From positions 456,859-520,858 of the forward strand of contig NZ_SOAV01000003.1 of assembly GCF_004364245.1 (NCBI RefSeq): a DNA stretch of 64,000 nt. The letters are read 5' to 3'. Position 1 is the first letter of the stretch, and each line of letters begins with the position of its first letter. A model generated the notes under the pieces. That model saw only the letters and a list, made by a program, of their open reading frames with translations, did not search any database and had not been told where the DNA came from. This DNA comes from Streptomyces sp. BK208 (GTDB lineage: Bacteria; Actinomycetota; Actinomycetes; Streptomycetales; Streptomycetaceae). The translations under genes were made by a program, and so were the position numbers. This document shows, piece after piece, positions 53,970 to 63,326 of this stretch.

Positions 53970-55085
53970 ATGACCATCGAGTTCGACGCCGCCGTCTTCA
54001 GGACGCCGAACGAACCTCTGACCGTCGAGAGAGTGACGATCCCCTCGACGCCTCCGCCCGGCGAGGTGCTCGTGCGGCTGCGGGCGAGCGGGGTGTGCCA
54101 CAGCGACCTCCACGTCCTCCTGGGCGAATGGGAGGTTCCTGCGCCGATGATCCTCGGCCACGAGGGAGCCGGCATCGTCGAGAGTGTCGGCGACGGCGTC
54201 ACGACGCTGAAGAAGGGCGACCACGTCGTACTGTCCTGGACGCCCTCGTGTCGCCGCTGCCGCTACTGCGTCAGTGGCAGGCCCGTCCTCTGCGACATGG
54301 TCAGCCGGCACTCGGCGAACCACCTGTCGTTCGACGGCCGGTCCCGGATCACGTCCGCCGACGGGGGCGACGTGCTCAGCTTCGCGGGCCTCGGGACGTT
54401 CGGTCAGTACACCCTCGTGCCCGAATCGGGCGCGATCGCCGTCCGGGACGACGCCCCGTTCCCGCAGTCGGCTCTGGTCGGATGCGCCGTCACGACCGGC
54501 GTCGGCGCGGCCGTCAACACCGCCAAGGTGCGTCCGAGCGACACCGTGCTGGTCCTCGGCTGCGGAGGCGTGGGCCTGAACGCGATCCAGGGGGCCCGGC
54601 TCGCCGGCGCGCGGAAGATCATCGCCGCGGACATCTCCGACGAGAAGCTGGAGCAGGCGCGCGTCTTCGGCGCGACCGACCTGATCGACAACGGCCGCGA
54701 CGACTTCGCGGACAGGGTGCGAGAGCTCACGGACGGACGCGGCGTGGAGATCGCCATCGAGGCCATCGGGCTGCCCCGCACCATCGAGTCGGCCTACGAG
54801 GTCCTGGCCCGGGGCGGCACGGCGGTGGTCGCCGGGCAGGTGGCGGACGGCATGCGGATCACCATCGACCCCTTCGTCATGTCGGATCAGGAACTCTCGC
54901 TCATCGGCTCGAACTACGGCTCCAGCACGCCGGCTTGCGACTTCCCGCTGCTGATCGACCACTACATGAACGACCGCATCGATCTCGACTCCCTGGTGAC
55001 GGGCGTGATCGGTCTGCAGGACGTCAACGAGGCGTTCGACCAGATGAAGCGCGGCATCGGCATCCGCTCGGTGATCACGTACTGA
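53970..55085 (+). CDS. Zinc-dependent alcohol dehydrogenase
   Basis: 371 residues. ATG 53970 with GGAAGGAG at 7 nt. Seen: catalytic zinc ligands GVCHSDLHV and GHEGAGIVE, structural zinc cysteines SCRRCRYCVSGRPVLC, and NAD-binding VLGCGGVGLNAIQGARLAGA. Class III/AdhC-like length. Oxidises an alcohol, presumably the hydroxy acid released by the hydrolase, to the aldehyde. Confidence 0.92.
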   Translation: MTIEFDAAVFRTPNEPLTVERVTIPSTPPPGEVLVRLRASGVCHSDLHVLLGEWEVPAPMILGHEGAGIVESVGDGVTTLKKGDHVVLSWTPSCRRCRYCVSGRPVLCDMVSRHSANHLSFDGRSRITSADGGDVLSFAGLGTFGQYTLVPESGAIAVRDDAPFPQSALVGCAVTTGVGAAVNTAKVRPSDTVLVLGCGGVGLNAIQGARLAGARKIIAADISDEKLEQARVFGATDLIDNGRDDFADRVRELTDGRGVEIAIEAIGLPRTIESAYEVLARGGTAVVAGQVADGMRITIDPFVMSDQELSLIGSNYGSSTPACDFPLLIDHYMNDRIDLDSLVTGVIGLQDVNEAFDQMKRGIGIRSVITY

Positions 55086-55102
55086 AAGGCAGGGGCGATC
55101 TC

Positions 55103-56359
55103 ATGGCCCTGGAATCATCACGTTCGGCCTTCGAGCGGGCTCGCCGCAGCGTCGGCGGGGGTGTGGGGTCGGGCCTGCGCGCCGCGATGCCTCCCCATCC
55201 GCTCTTCGTGCGAGAGGCGCGGGGCGCGCACGTCCGGGACCTGGACGGCGACCGGTACGTCGACTACGTGATGGCCTGGGGGCCGCTCGTCCTCGGCCAC
55301 GGTGACCCGCGCGTGCTGTCAGCGGTGTCCGAGGTCGCGACGAAGATGCAGGTCGTCGGCACCGGCCACCCGCTGGAGTACCTCGCGGCGGAGGCGGTCC
55401 TCGAAGCGGTGCCGCACGGCGAGCGACTGCTGTGGAGCAACACGGGGACCGAGGCGGTGCAGGTGGCGCTGCGCCTAGCGCGAGCCGCCACCGGGCGGCG
55501 CCGCGTCCTCAAGTTCGCCAAGAGCTACCACGGCTGGCACGACACCGTGTACGCCGGGATGTCCGAGGACGACTGCGGTCGGCTCGCCACCCCCGGAGGG
55601 GCGGGGCAGTCGGCCAGCGTGCTCGACGACCTGGTCGTGGCGCGCTTCAACGACGTACGGCTGGCCGAGCGCCTGCTGGGCGAAGCCGTCGAGCGCGACA
55701 TCGCGGCCGTCCTCGTCGACCCGGTGATGAGCAACGCCGGCGTCGAAGCGCCCACACCGCGGTTCCTGTCGACTCTGCGGGCCCTCTGCGACCGGCACGG
55801 CGTCGTCCTCGTCTTCGACGAGGTGATCGCCGGGTTCCGGATCGCCCGGGGCGGGGCGGCCGAGAAGTACGGCGTCCTTCCCGACCTGTCCGTCTTCGGG
55901 AAGGCGATGGCCGGCGGTTTCACCCAGAGCGCCGTCGTCGGCCGGGCCGATCTGATCGACCAGGTGACGTCCGGCGTCGTACACGCCGGCACCTTCAACG
56001 CCAACCCGATCGCGCTGGCGGCCGTCGCGGCGACGATGCGCGTCCTGGCTGATCCCGTGGTCTACGACCGACTCGAGCGGATCTCCTGCGAGTTCGAAGC
56101 CCTCGTCGGCGCCCTTCTCGGTTCTTCGCCCGACTTCGGAAGCTTCAACCGGGTCGGCTCGCTCCTCCAGTACGTCCCCGCCGGCGGGTCCACCGGGCTC
56201 CACGGAACCGGTGGGCTCTGGGCGGTGATCCTCGAAGGGATGTTGCGGCAGGGCTTCCTGTTCATGCCGTCCGGCAAGGTCTTCCTCAGCACGGCGCACA
56301 CCACCGCCGACATCGAGGCGACGGCCGAGGCCCTCGACCGGCTGCTGCGGCGGTTGTGA
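55103..56359 (+). CDS. Class III aminotransferase (glutamate-1-semialdehyde aminomutase-like)
   Basis: 418 residues, ATG 55103 after AGGcAGGGG. Seen: FERARRSVGGGVGSGLRA, LWSNTGTEAVQVALRLARAAT, YHGWHD, VVLVFDEVIAGFRIARGG, and PLP-lysine motif FGKAMAGGF (Lys about 266). Too divergent in context to be HemL (no heme genes nearby). Could transaminate an amine as an alternative to the oxidase or act on a semialdehyde intermediate. Confidence 0.9.
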   Translation: MALESSRSAFERARRSVGGGVGSGLRAAMPPHPLFVREARGAHVRDLDGDRYVDYVMAWGPLVLGHGDPRVLSAVSEVATKMQVVGTGHPLEYLAAEAVLEAVPHGERLLWSNTGTEAVQVALRLARAATGRRRVLKFAKSYHGWHDTVYAGMSEDDCGRLATPGGAGQSASVLDDLVVARFNDVRLAERLLGEAVERDIAAVLVDPVMSNAGVEAPTPRFLSTLRALCDRHGVVLVFDEVIAGFRIARGGAAEKYGVLPDLSVFGKAMAGGFTQSAVVGRADLIDQVTSGVVHAGTFNANPIALAAVAATMRVLADPVVYDRLERISCEFEALVGALLGSSPDFGSFNRVGSLLQYVPAGGSTGLHGTGGLWAVILEGMLRQGFLFMPSGKVFLSTAHTTADIEATAEALDRLLRRL

Positions 56360-56458
56360 CCGCCGCAGCACGCCGCGTACCACTCTTCGCCCGCTCCGGG
56401 CCGGGCCGCGTGTCCTGTTCCCCGCGGCCCGGCCCGGTCCACCTTTCCGGAAGACACC

Positions 56459-58021
56459 ATGCTGAACCTCTCGGTCCTGCTCGAGGACTCCGCCCGCACG
56501 CACCCGGACCGGGACGCCGTCGTCCTCGGCACGACGCGTCTCACCTACGCCCAGGTCGACGCGGCCGCCAACCGGGTCGCCGGCCTCCTGGTCGACCGGG
56601 GCGTCCGGCCCGGCGACAAGGTTGCGCTCAGCTGTCCGAACGTGCCCTGGTTCCCGATCGTCTACTACGGGATCCTCAAGGCCGGCGCCGTCGTCGTGCC
56701 GCTCAACATCCTGCTCAAGGGCCGGGAGATCGCCTACCACCTCGCCGACTCGGAGGCGAAGGCGTACTTCTGCTTCGAGGGTGACGCGGGTCTGCCGACG
56801 GGCGCGGCGGGACACGCCGGGTTCACCGGGACCCCGGGCTGCGAGGAGTTCTTCCTCGTCACCGCCGACCCCGCGGCGGACAGCCCGTTCGAGGGCGTCG
56901 AGACCCTGGGCTCCGCGCTGCGGGGCACCGCGACGACCTTCGACAGCGTCGGGACCTCGGGGGACGACCCGGCTGTGCTGCTCTACACCAGCGGTACGAC
57001 CGGGCAGGCGAAGGGTGCCGAACTCAGCCACGCCAACCTGGTTCTCAACGCCCTCGCCTGCAATCGCCTGTTGGACAGCCGGCCGGCCTCGGACACCCAT
57101 CTCCTGGTGCTGCCGCTGTTCCACTCCTTCGGCGCGACCGTGCAGATGAACGCCGGCTTCTCGACGGCGAGCACGCTGGTGCTGCTGCCGCGTTTCGACG
57201 CCCGGCAGACGGTGTCCCTGATGCAGCGGGAGGACATCACCGTCTTCGCAGGCGTCCCCACCATGTGGTGGGGCCTGCTGCGGGCACTCACCGACGACGT
57301 CGACGTCGACGTCGAGAGGATCGCGAGGAACCTGCGCGTCGGTGTCTCCGGCGGTGCCTCGCTCCCCGCGGAGCTCGTCAGACAGGTCCGGGAGCGACTG
57401 GGCGTCCAGGTCCTGGAGGGCTACGGCCTCTCCGAGACCTCACCGGTGGTGACCTTCAGCGATCCGGCGCAGGAGCCCCGGCCCGGATCGATCGGCGTGC
57501 CGGTCTGGGGCGTGGAGGTGAAGCTCGTCGGGCCGGACTGGTCGGAGGCCGAGGACGACGGCACGGGCAGTGCCGTCGGAGAGATCGCGGTCAAGGGTCA
57601 CAACGTCATGAAGGGCTACCACGGCCGGCCCGAGGCCACCTCCGAAGCCATCAGGGACGGCTGGTTCCGCACCGGTGACCTGGCCCGCAGGGACAAGGAC
57701 GGCTTCTACTACATCGTCGACCGGGCGAAGGACCTGATCATCCGTGGTGGCTTCAACGTGTACCCGCGCGAGATCGAGGAGGTCCTGATGACGCACCCGG
57801 CGGTCAGCCTGGCCGCGGTCGTCGGCGTGCCCCACGAGAGCCACGGCGAGGAGATCAAGGCGTTCGTCGTCCTCGACCGCGGTGCCGAGGTCCGTCCCGA
57901 CGAACTGATCACCTGGGGCAAGGAGCAGATGGCCGGCTACAAGTACCCGCGCATCGTGGAGATCGTGCCGACCCTGCCGATGACGTCCACGGGAAAGATC
58001 CTCAAGCGCGAACTCGCGTGA
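56459..58021 (+). CDS. AMP-dependent acyl-CoA synthetase (long/medium-chain type)
   Basis: 520 residues, ATG 56459 after GGAAG. Seen: LLYTSGTTGQAKGAELSH (P-loop-like A3), LEGYGLSETSPVV (A5), GWFRTGDLARRD (A7), DRAKDLIIRGGFNVYPREIEE (A8), and STGKILKREL (A10 catalytic Lys). Activates a carboxylic acid to the CoA thioester. Likely handles the acid product of the pathway. Confidence 0.92.
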   Translation: MLNLSVLLEDSARTHPDRDAVVLGTTRLTYAQVDAAANRVAGLLVDRGVRPGDKVALSCPNVPWFPIVYYGILKAGAVVVPLNILLKGREIAYHLADSEAKAYFCFEGDAGLPTGAAGHAGFTGTPGCEEFFLVTADPAADSPFEGVETLGSALRGTATTFDSVGTSGDDPAVLLYTSGTTGQAKGAELSHANLVLNALACNRLLDSRPASDTHLLVLPLFHSFGATVQMNAGFSTASTLVLLPRFDARQTVSLMQREDITVFAGVPTMWWGLLRALTDDVDVDVERIARNLRVGVSGGASLPAELVRQVRERLGVQVLEGYGLSETSPVVTFSDPAQEPRPGSIGVPVWGVEVKLVGPDWSEAEDDGTGSAVGEIAVKGHNVMKGYHGRPEATSEAIRDGWFRTGDLARRDKDGFYYIVDRAKDLIIRGGFNVYPREIEEVLMTHPAVSLAAVVGVPHESHGEEIKAFVVLDRGAEVRPDELITWGKEQMAGYKYPRIVEIVPTLPMTSTGKILKRELA

Positions 58022-58063
58022 CCGGCACGACAGGCGCACGGACACGGGTGGGAAGGACGGCAG

Positions 58064-59758
58064 ATGACAGTGGACGAGGGCCGACGGCGGGAGACGTTCC
58101 CCGGCGGGTCGGGTACGGGGGCGGACGCGGTTCCCGACTCGCTCGTGACCGCCTGGAAGGCACGCGTGGAGAAGAACCCGGAGGGCGCGGCGCTGCGCTA
58201 CTTCGACGGCGTCCTGTCCGCGCGGGAGGCGGACTCCGCGTCGGACGCCCTGGCCGCCGCCTTCGAGGCGCGAGGGACCGGGCGCGGCGACCGCGTCGGC
58301 GTGTACCTGCAGAACGTCCCGCAGTACGCGCTGGTGCTGCTGGCCCTGTGGAAGCTGGGGGCCACGGCGCTGGGACTCAATCCGATGTACCGGCGCCAGG
58401 AACTCCGCCGGATCATCGACGACTCCGGGGCGGTCGGGGTCGTCTGCGCGGACGCGGACGTCCACGAGACGCTGGGCACGCTGGCGGGGAGCACGGCGCG
58501 CTGGCTGGTCAGCACGTCGGCGCTGGACTTGCAGTCGAGGAACGACCCACGGGTGTTCGCGTCGACGGAACGGCACGCTCCGGCCCCGGACGGCGATCTG
58601 ATCGCGCTGATCGGTGAGTTCGAGGGCCGCGGGCCCTCGCCCGTGGAGCTGTCCCACGACGACGTCGCGTTCCTGACGTACACCTCGGGAACGACGGGGC
58701 CGCCGAAGGGCGCGATGAACACCCACGGCAACGTGCTGAGCGTGGTGGCGACCTGCGCGTCGTGGATGGGTGTGGGCGACGGGGACGTCGTGTTCGCCGT
58801 GGCCCCGCTGTTCCACATCACCGGCGCGGTGGTCAACGCGACGATCTCCCTGCTCACCGACACCACGCTCGTCCTGGCAGGCCGGTTCCACCCCGAGGTC
58901 GCCCTGGAGGTCTTCGCCGAGCACGGAGTGACCTGCACCATCGGCTCCATCACGGCGTTCAACGCGATCTTCGAGTTGCCGCAGGCAGGACCGGAACACT
59001 TCGCGTCGGCGAAGGCGCTGTACTCCGGCGGCGCGCCGATCCCGCCGGCCACCGTCGAGCGGTTCCAGGAGCGGTTCGGTGTCTACCTGCACAACGGCTA
59101 CGGGATGACCGAGACGACGTCCGCCGTCATCGCCGTGCCGCCGGGGGCCAGGGCGCCGGTGCACCAGCCGAGCGGGACGCTGTCCATCGGCAGGCCCCTG
59201 CCGCATCTCACCGCGCGCGTCGTGGACCTGCACGGTGACCCGGTGCCGAACGGTGAGCAGGGCGAGCTGGAACTGAGCGGGCCGCAGATCGTTCCCGGGT
59301 ACTGGGGCAAGCCGGAGGCCACCGGTCACACGATGCCGGAGGGCCGGCTCCGTACCGGCGACGTCGCCGTCATCGACGAGGAGGGCTGGGTCTATCTGGT
59401 GGACCGGCTCAAGGACCAGATCAACGTGTCCGGGTACAAGGTCTGGCCGCGTGAGGTCGAGGACGCGCTGTACGAGCACCCCTCGGTACTCGAAGCCGCG
59501 GTCGTCGGTCAGCCGGACGACTACCGCGGCGAGACGGTCGTCGCCCACGTCTCGCTCAAATCGGGCCTGCACGCCACGGCCGAGGAGCTGATCGCGTTCA
59601 CGCGCGACCGGCTGGCCGCCTACAAGTGCCCCCGCACGGTCCACTTCGTCGCCGACCTGCCCAAGACCCAGAGCGGCAAGATCCGGCGCGCCGAACTCCG
59701 CGGCCTCGACGGCCCGGGGCCGGCCTCCCCCTCACCGTCGTCGGCCTCTCCTCGGTGA
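58064..59758 (+). CDS. AMP-dependent acyl-CoA synthetase, second copy
   Basis: 564 residues, ATG 58064. Seen: LTYTSGTTGPPKGAMNTH, HNGYGMTETTSAV, GRLRTGDVAVID, DRLKDQINVSGYKVWPREVED, and TQSGKIRRAELR (catalytic Lys). Paralogue of the preceding synthetase but clearly divergent, so probably for another substrate or chain length. 42 bp after the previous gene. The C-terminal tail PASPSPSSASPR is low-complexity. Last gene before the second leader copy. Confidence 0.92.
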   Translation: MTVDEGRRRETFPGGSGTGADAVPDSLVTAWKARVEKNPEGAALRYFDGVLSAREADSASDALAAAFEARGTGRGDRVGVYLQNVPQYALVLLALWKLGATALGLNPMYRRQELRRIIDDSGAVGVVCADADVHETLGTLAGSTARWLVSTSALDLQSRNDPRVFASTERHAPAPDGDLIALIGEFEGRGPSPVELSHDDVAFLTYTSGTTGPPKGAMNTHGNVLSVVATCASWMGVGDGDVVFAVAPLFHITGAVVNATISLLTDTTLVLAGRFHPEVALEVFAEHGVTCTIGSITAFNAIFELPQAGPEHFASAKALYSGGAPIPPATVERFQERFGVYLHNGYGMTETTSAVIAVPPGARAPVHQPSGTLSIGRPLPHLTARVVDLHGDPVPNGEQGELELSGPQIVPGYWGKPEATGHTMPEGRLRTGDVAVIDEEGWVYLVDRLKDQINVSGYKVWPREVEDALYEHPSVLEAAVVGQPDDYRGETVVAHVSLKSGLHATAEELIAFTRDRLAAYKCPRTVHFVADLPKTQSGKIRRAELRGLDGPGPASPSPSSASPR

Positions 59759-59899
59759 CCGGCGGCGCCCCCGCGCCCGGCACCTGCTTGTACGGGGTGC
59801 GCAAGACGGCCGTCTCCGAAGCCCTGTACGAGGCCGGGAAGACCGAGGTGGCCGCGGACTGCCGCTTCCTGCGGCGCCCGGGGGTGGGGGTCGGAACTG

Positions 59900-60010
59900 C
59901 CTGTGCACCGTGCACCGGGCGCGGGCGAAGCAGGTGCCCGCTGTCGTTCTCGCCGACGGTCCCGGCTGGCGACAGTGAGACGACCACCACATGGACAACG
60001 AGGAAACGCC
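59900..60010 (+). repeat. Duplicated leader, copy 2
   Basis: Gapless 111-bp counterpart of 47902-48012, ending GAGGAAACGCC before a start codon GTG at 60011, the exact equivalent of the monooxygenase ATG. Palindrome GTGCA-CCG-TGCAC at 59903-59915 matches GTGCA-TCG-TGCAC in copy 1. It probably carries the promoter of the PhyH gene. Confidence 0.85.
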
Positions 60011-60031
60011 GTGACCACCGGCCCCACCTGA
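60011..60031 (+). CDS. Six-codon mini-ORF at the second leader start
   Basis: GTG ACC ACC GGC CCC ACC TGA encodes MTTGPT. It uses the ribosome site that starts the monooxygenase in copy 1. Either a leader peptide or the trace of a deleted gene start; the dioxygenase begins 99 bp later. Confidence 0.4.
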   Translation: MTTGPT

Positions 60032-60082
60032 CCGTCGCGAGGACGACGCGCCGAAGTCCCCAGAACGGAATACCCGGCGGTT

Positions 60083-60098
60083 GACCGAGCGGTCGGTC
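60083..60098. promoter_or_regulatory. GACCGA-gcgg-TCGGTC inverted repeat upstream of PhyH gene
   Basis: A 6-bp perfect dyad 33 bp upstream of the dioxygenase start. GACCGA/TCGGTC arms are typical of TetR-family operators. The regulator is unknown; the TetR at 63327 has a different palindrome near its own start. Confidence 0.4.
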
Positions 60099-60130
60099 GA
60101 CCGTGACCCAGATCGAGGAAGAGGACACAC

Positions 60131-60997
60131 ATGACCGCACGGGAGAAGGCCCAGATCCTGACGTCCGTGGCGAACGGCACGCCGGCGGAGGAGATCCTCA
60201 AGACCGTGACCCGCGACGGCGGCGTCGTCATCGAGAACTTCCTGACGCACGAGCAGATCGCCCGCTTCAACGCCGAGATCGAGCAGCCGCTGCGGGCGCT
60301 CAGGCCGGGGTCCGCCCACGAGAACGAGATCGTGGCCGCGTTCCACGGCAGCAACACCAAACGCCTCACCAACCTGGTGACGCACAGCGCCACGTTCCGC
60401 AGCGAGGTCATCGACCATCCCCTGGTACACGAGATCAGCGACCTGGTCTTCCTCCAGGAGTCGGGCACGTACTGGATGACCACGGCGCAGGTGATCGAGA
60501 TCGGCCCCGGCAACCAGGCGCAGATGCTCCACCGCGACCTGGAGAACTGGTTCCCGTTCATCGGCATGGGCCCCGCCGGCCCGGAAGTGACCATCAACTT
60601 CCTGGTCGCGCTGACCGACTTCACGGAGGAGAACGGCGCCACCCGCGTCATCCCCGGAAGCAACCACTGGAGCGACTTCGAGGACCGGGGGACCCCCGAC
60701 CAGACGATTCCCGCGGTCATGAACGCCGGAGACGTCCTGCTCATCAGCGGCAAGACCGCGCACGGCGGCGGGGCGAACCGGACCGGCGACGAGTACCGGC
60801 GGGGCCTCGCCTTCACGTTCAACGCGGGCTTCCTCACCGGCGAGGAGGCGTACCCCTTCCTGGTCGACGGGGAACTCGCCAGGACGCTCTCGCCGCGTGT
60901 CCAGCGCATGCTCGGCTTCCGCTCCCAGTACCCCACGGGCTCACCCGGCCTGTGGCAAGTGGACTACGCCGATCTGGGCGACCACCTCGGCCTCTGA
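60131..60997 (+). CDS. Phytanoyl-CoA dioxygenase (PhyH) family Fe(II)/2-oxoglutarate enzyme
   Basis: 288 residues, ATG 60131. Seen: VTRDGGVVIENFLTHEQIARFN, iron ligands MLHRDLENW (His-x-Asp, about 134-136) and KTAHGGGANRT (distal His about 210), and TEENGATRVIPGSNHW. Hydroxylates an unknown small molecule or acyl-CoA. Sits under the duplicated leader, suggesting coregulation with the operon. Confidence 0.9.
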   Translation: MTAREKAQILTSVANGTPAEEILKTVTRDGGVVIENFLTHEQIARFNAEIEQPLRALRPGSAHENEIVAAFHGSNTKRLTNLVTHSATFRSEVIDHPLVHEISDLVFLQESGTYWMTTAQVIEIGPGNQAQMLHRDLENWFPFIGMGPAGPEVTINFLVALTDFTEENGATRVIPGSNHWSDFEDRGTPDQTIPAVMNAGDVLLISGKTAHGGGANRTGDEYRRGLAFTFNAGFLTGEEAYPFLVDGELARTLSPRVQRMLGFRSQYPTGSPGLWQVDYADLGDHLGL

Positions 60998-61045
60998 GAC
61001 CCGGGCCGACCAGAACCCGCCGCGGCTGTCCGAAGAGCGCGCGTC

Positions 61046-63277
61046 ATGGCTTTCCCGTACATTCGCACTATGGGAACCGAGGTCGATGCGTTCCTTGGTC
61101 AACTGGCCCGCCACCTCAGACCACAGGTGACGAAGCTGTCCGGCCTGCTGCTCCGGCGCCTGAACGGCGAGCTCCCCGAGCTGTCGGAAGACGCGGACAT
61201 CGCGGCTCTGGCCCTGGAGGAGACGGCCCAGCACGTCACCACCCTGCTGGATCTCCTGGAGGAGCGCCCCGGCGCCGGCGGGGCGAAGGTTCCCCCGACC
61301 GCCTTGGACCTGGGCCGCCTCTGTGCCCGGCGGGGGACCCCTCTGAGCCGGCTCCTGCGCGCCTACCGGCTCGGCCACCTCGGCCTGCTCGAACAGGTGC
61401 AGGCCGAGGCCGCCCGTCGCACCGGCGACTGGCACATGATCCACCTGGTCTCCACGAGGCTGGTGACGCTCGGTTTCGACTACGTGGACCGTTCCTCGGA
61501 GGAGGTCGTCGCCGCGTACCAGGAGGAGCGCGACCGTCTCCTGCAGGGCCGGTTCGCCCTCACCGACAGGGCGAGCAAGCTCGTCGGGACCACGCTCGAC
61601 ATCACCCGCACCGCGGAGGAGTTGACGGAGGTCTGTACCGAGGACTTCGCCGACCTCGTCGCCGTCGACCTCCTCGACTCCGTCCTCGACGCCGTCCTCG
61701 ACGAAACGGGCTGGGGCTCGGACTCGCCGGAGGCCCGCACGCAGCGCCGCGTCGCGCAGCGTTCCGTCCTCGACGGCTGTCCCGAGTCCCCGCTCCGCGT
61801 CGGTGAGACCCACGCCTACCCCGCCGACTCGGAGCCGATGCGCGCGCTGGCCACCGGACGGCCCGTCCTGAAGCCACTCGCGGGGACCGAACTGCCCACC
61901 TGGGTGGCACCGTCCGAGTCCCGCGCCCGAGTGCTGCGCGACCTCGGGCTCCACTCCGTACTCCTCGTCCCGCTGCACGCGCACGGGGAGATCCTGGGCC
62001 TGGTGCAGTTCGTACGCCATCGCACCTCGGCGCCCTTCGACGACGACGATCTCCTGCTGGCTCAGGAGATCGTCTCCAGGGCGGCGGTGTCCATCGACCA
62101 CGCTCGCCGGTACGCCCAGGAGCGATCCACCGCGCTCGCCCTGCAGCAGGCCCTGCTGCCGCGGAACACGGTGGAACAGGCGGCCGTCGAGACGGCTTCG
62201 CGTTACCTGCCCGCCGGGTCCCGCGCGGGTGTGGGCGGTGACTGGTACGACGTCGTCGCCCTGTCCGGGGCCCGCGTCGCGTTGGTCGTCGGCGATGTGG
62301 TCGGTCGTGGGCTGCACGCCGCCGCCACCATGGGCCGGCTCCGCACGGCCGTCCGCGCCTTCGCCGACATCGACCTCATGCCCGATGAACTTCTCACCCG
62401 TCTGGACGACGTGGTCATCCGGATGCAGCGCGAGGAGTCGCCGGCCGAGGGCGAGATCAGCGCCACCTGCCTGTACGCGATCTACGACCCCGTCTCCCGG
62501 CGGTGCTCCCTCGCCAGTGCCGGCCATGTACCGCCGACCGTGCTGACTCCCCCGGCCGCAGGCGAGGCCGTCCGGACCTCCAGGGTGGTCGAGACGCCCG
62601 AGGTGCCGATCGGACCGCCCCTCGGCCTCGGCGGGCTCCCGTTCGAGACGATCGAGTTCGAGCTGCCGGAGGACAGCCTGCTGGTCCTGCACACCGATGG
62701 GCTGATCGCCGGCCGCACGCGTGACGTGGACCTCGGCCTCTCCACGCTGCGCGATGTCCTCGCCTCGGCGCCGCACTCGCTGGAGGAGACCTGCGACCGG
62801 CTCCTGGCCGCTCTGCTGCCCAGCCGTCCCGCCGATGACGTCGCTCTGCTCGTCACCCGGACCCGTGCCCTCGACCCGGACCACGTCGCCACGAGGGACC
62901 TCCCGTCCGATCCGGCGGCCGTGACCGGGGCCCGCCGCTTCGCCTCCGACGTCCTCAGGGCCTGGAATCTGGAGGAGCTTTCCTTCACCACGGAGCTGAT
63001 CGTCAGCGAACTGGTGACGAACGCGATCCGCTACGGCGAGCCTCCCGTCCAGTTGCGGCTGATCCTCCAGTCGACGCTCACCTGCGAGGTCTCCGACGCC
63101 AGCAGCACCGCTCCGCATCTGCGCCGGGCCCGGATCCTCGACGAAGGCGGCCGCGGCCTGCTCCTGGTGGCCCAGTGCGCCGAACGCTGGGGTACCCGGC
63201 ACGGCCGCGAGGGAAAGGTCATCTGGGCCGAGCAGGCTCTCCCCGCGCGCAGAGGGTCGATCACCGCGGGACGGTGA
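61046..63277 (+). CDS. PP2C (SpoIIE) phosphatase with PucR-like N-domain, GAF and HATPase domains
   Basis: 743 residues from ATG 61046; ATG 61070 is an alternative. Order: RsbR/PucR-type N-terminal helical domain (about 1-165, LCARRGTPLSRLLRAYRLGH), GAF (about 225-365), SpoIIE/PP2C phosphatase (about 381-600, GVGGDWYDVVALSGARVALVVGDVVGRGLHAAATM), and C-terminal HATPase (about 605-740, ELIVSELVTNAIRYGE, GGRGLLLVAQCAERWG). It combines phosphatase and anti-sigma-kinase modules in one polypeptide, so a partner-switching regulator. Ligand unknown. Confidence 0.9.
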   Translation: MAFPYIRTMGTEVDAFLGQLARHLRPQVTKLSGLLLRRLNGELPELSEDADIAALALEETAQHVTTLLDLLEERPGAGGAKVPPTALDLGRLCARRGTPLSRLLRAYRLGHLGLLEQVQAEAARRTGDWHMIHLVSTRLVTLGFDYVDRSSEEVVAAYQEERDRLLQGRFALTDRASKLVGTTLDITRTAEELTEVCTEDFADLVAVDLLDSVLDAVLDETGWGSDSPEARTQRRVAQRSVLDGCPESPLRVGETHAYPADSEPMRALATGRPVLKPLAGTELPTWVAPSESRARVLRDLGLHSVLLVPLHAHGEILGLVQFVRHRTSAPFDDDDLLLAQEIVSRAAVSIDHARRYAQERSTALALQQALLPRNTVEQAAVETASRYLPAGSRAGVGGDWYDVVALSGARVALVVGDVVGRGLHAAATMGRLRTAVRAFADIDLMPDELLTRLDDVVIRMQREESPAEGEISATCLYAIYDPVSRRCSLASAGHVPPTVLTPPAAGEAVRTSRVVETPEVPIGPPLGLGGLPFETIEFELPEDSLLVLHTDGLIAGRTRDVDLGLSTLRDVLASAPHSLEETCDRLLAALLPSRPADDVALLVTRTRALDPDHVATRDLPSDPAAVTGARRFASDVLRAWNLEELSFTTELIVSELVTNAIRYGEPPVQLRLILQSTLTCEVSDASSTAPHLRRARILDEGGRGLLLVAQCAERWGTRHGREGKVIWAEQALPARRGSITAGR

Positions 63278-63300
63278 CGCCGGCCGGATCGACTTGTTCG

Positions 63301-63315
63301 ATCGACTGAGTCGAT
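63301..63315. promoter_or_regulatory. ATCGACTGAGTCGAT palindrome upstream of TetR gene
   Basis: 7-bp arms around one central base, ending 11 bp upstream of the TetR ATG. Likely autoregulatory operator of that repressor. Confidence 0.6.
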
Positions 63316-63326
63316 ACACTGCGCTT

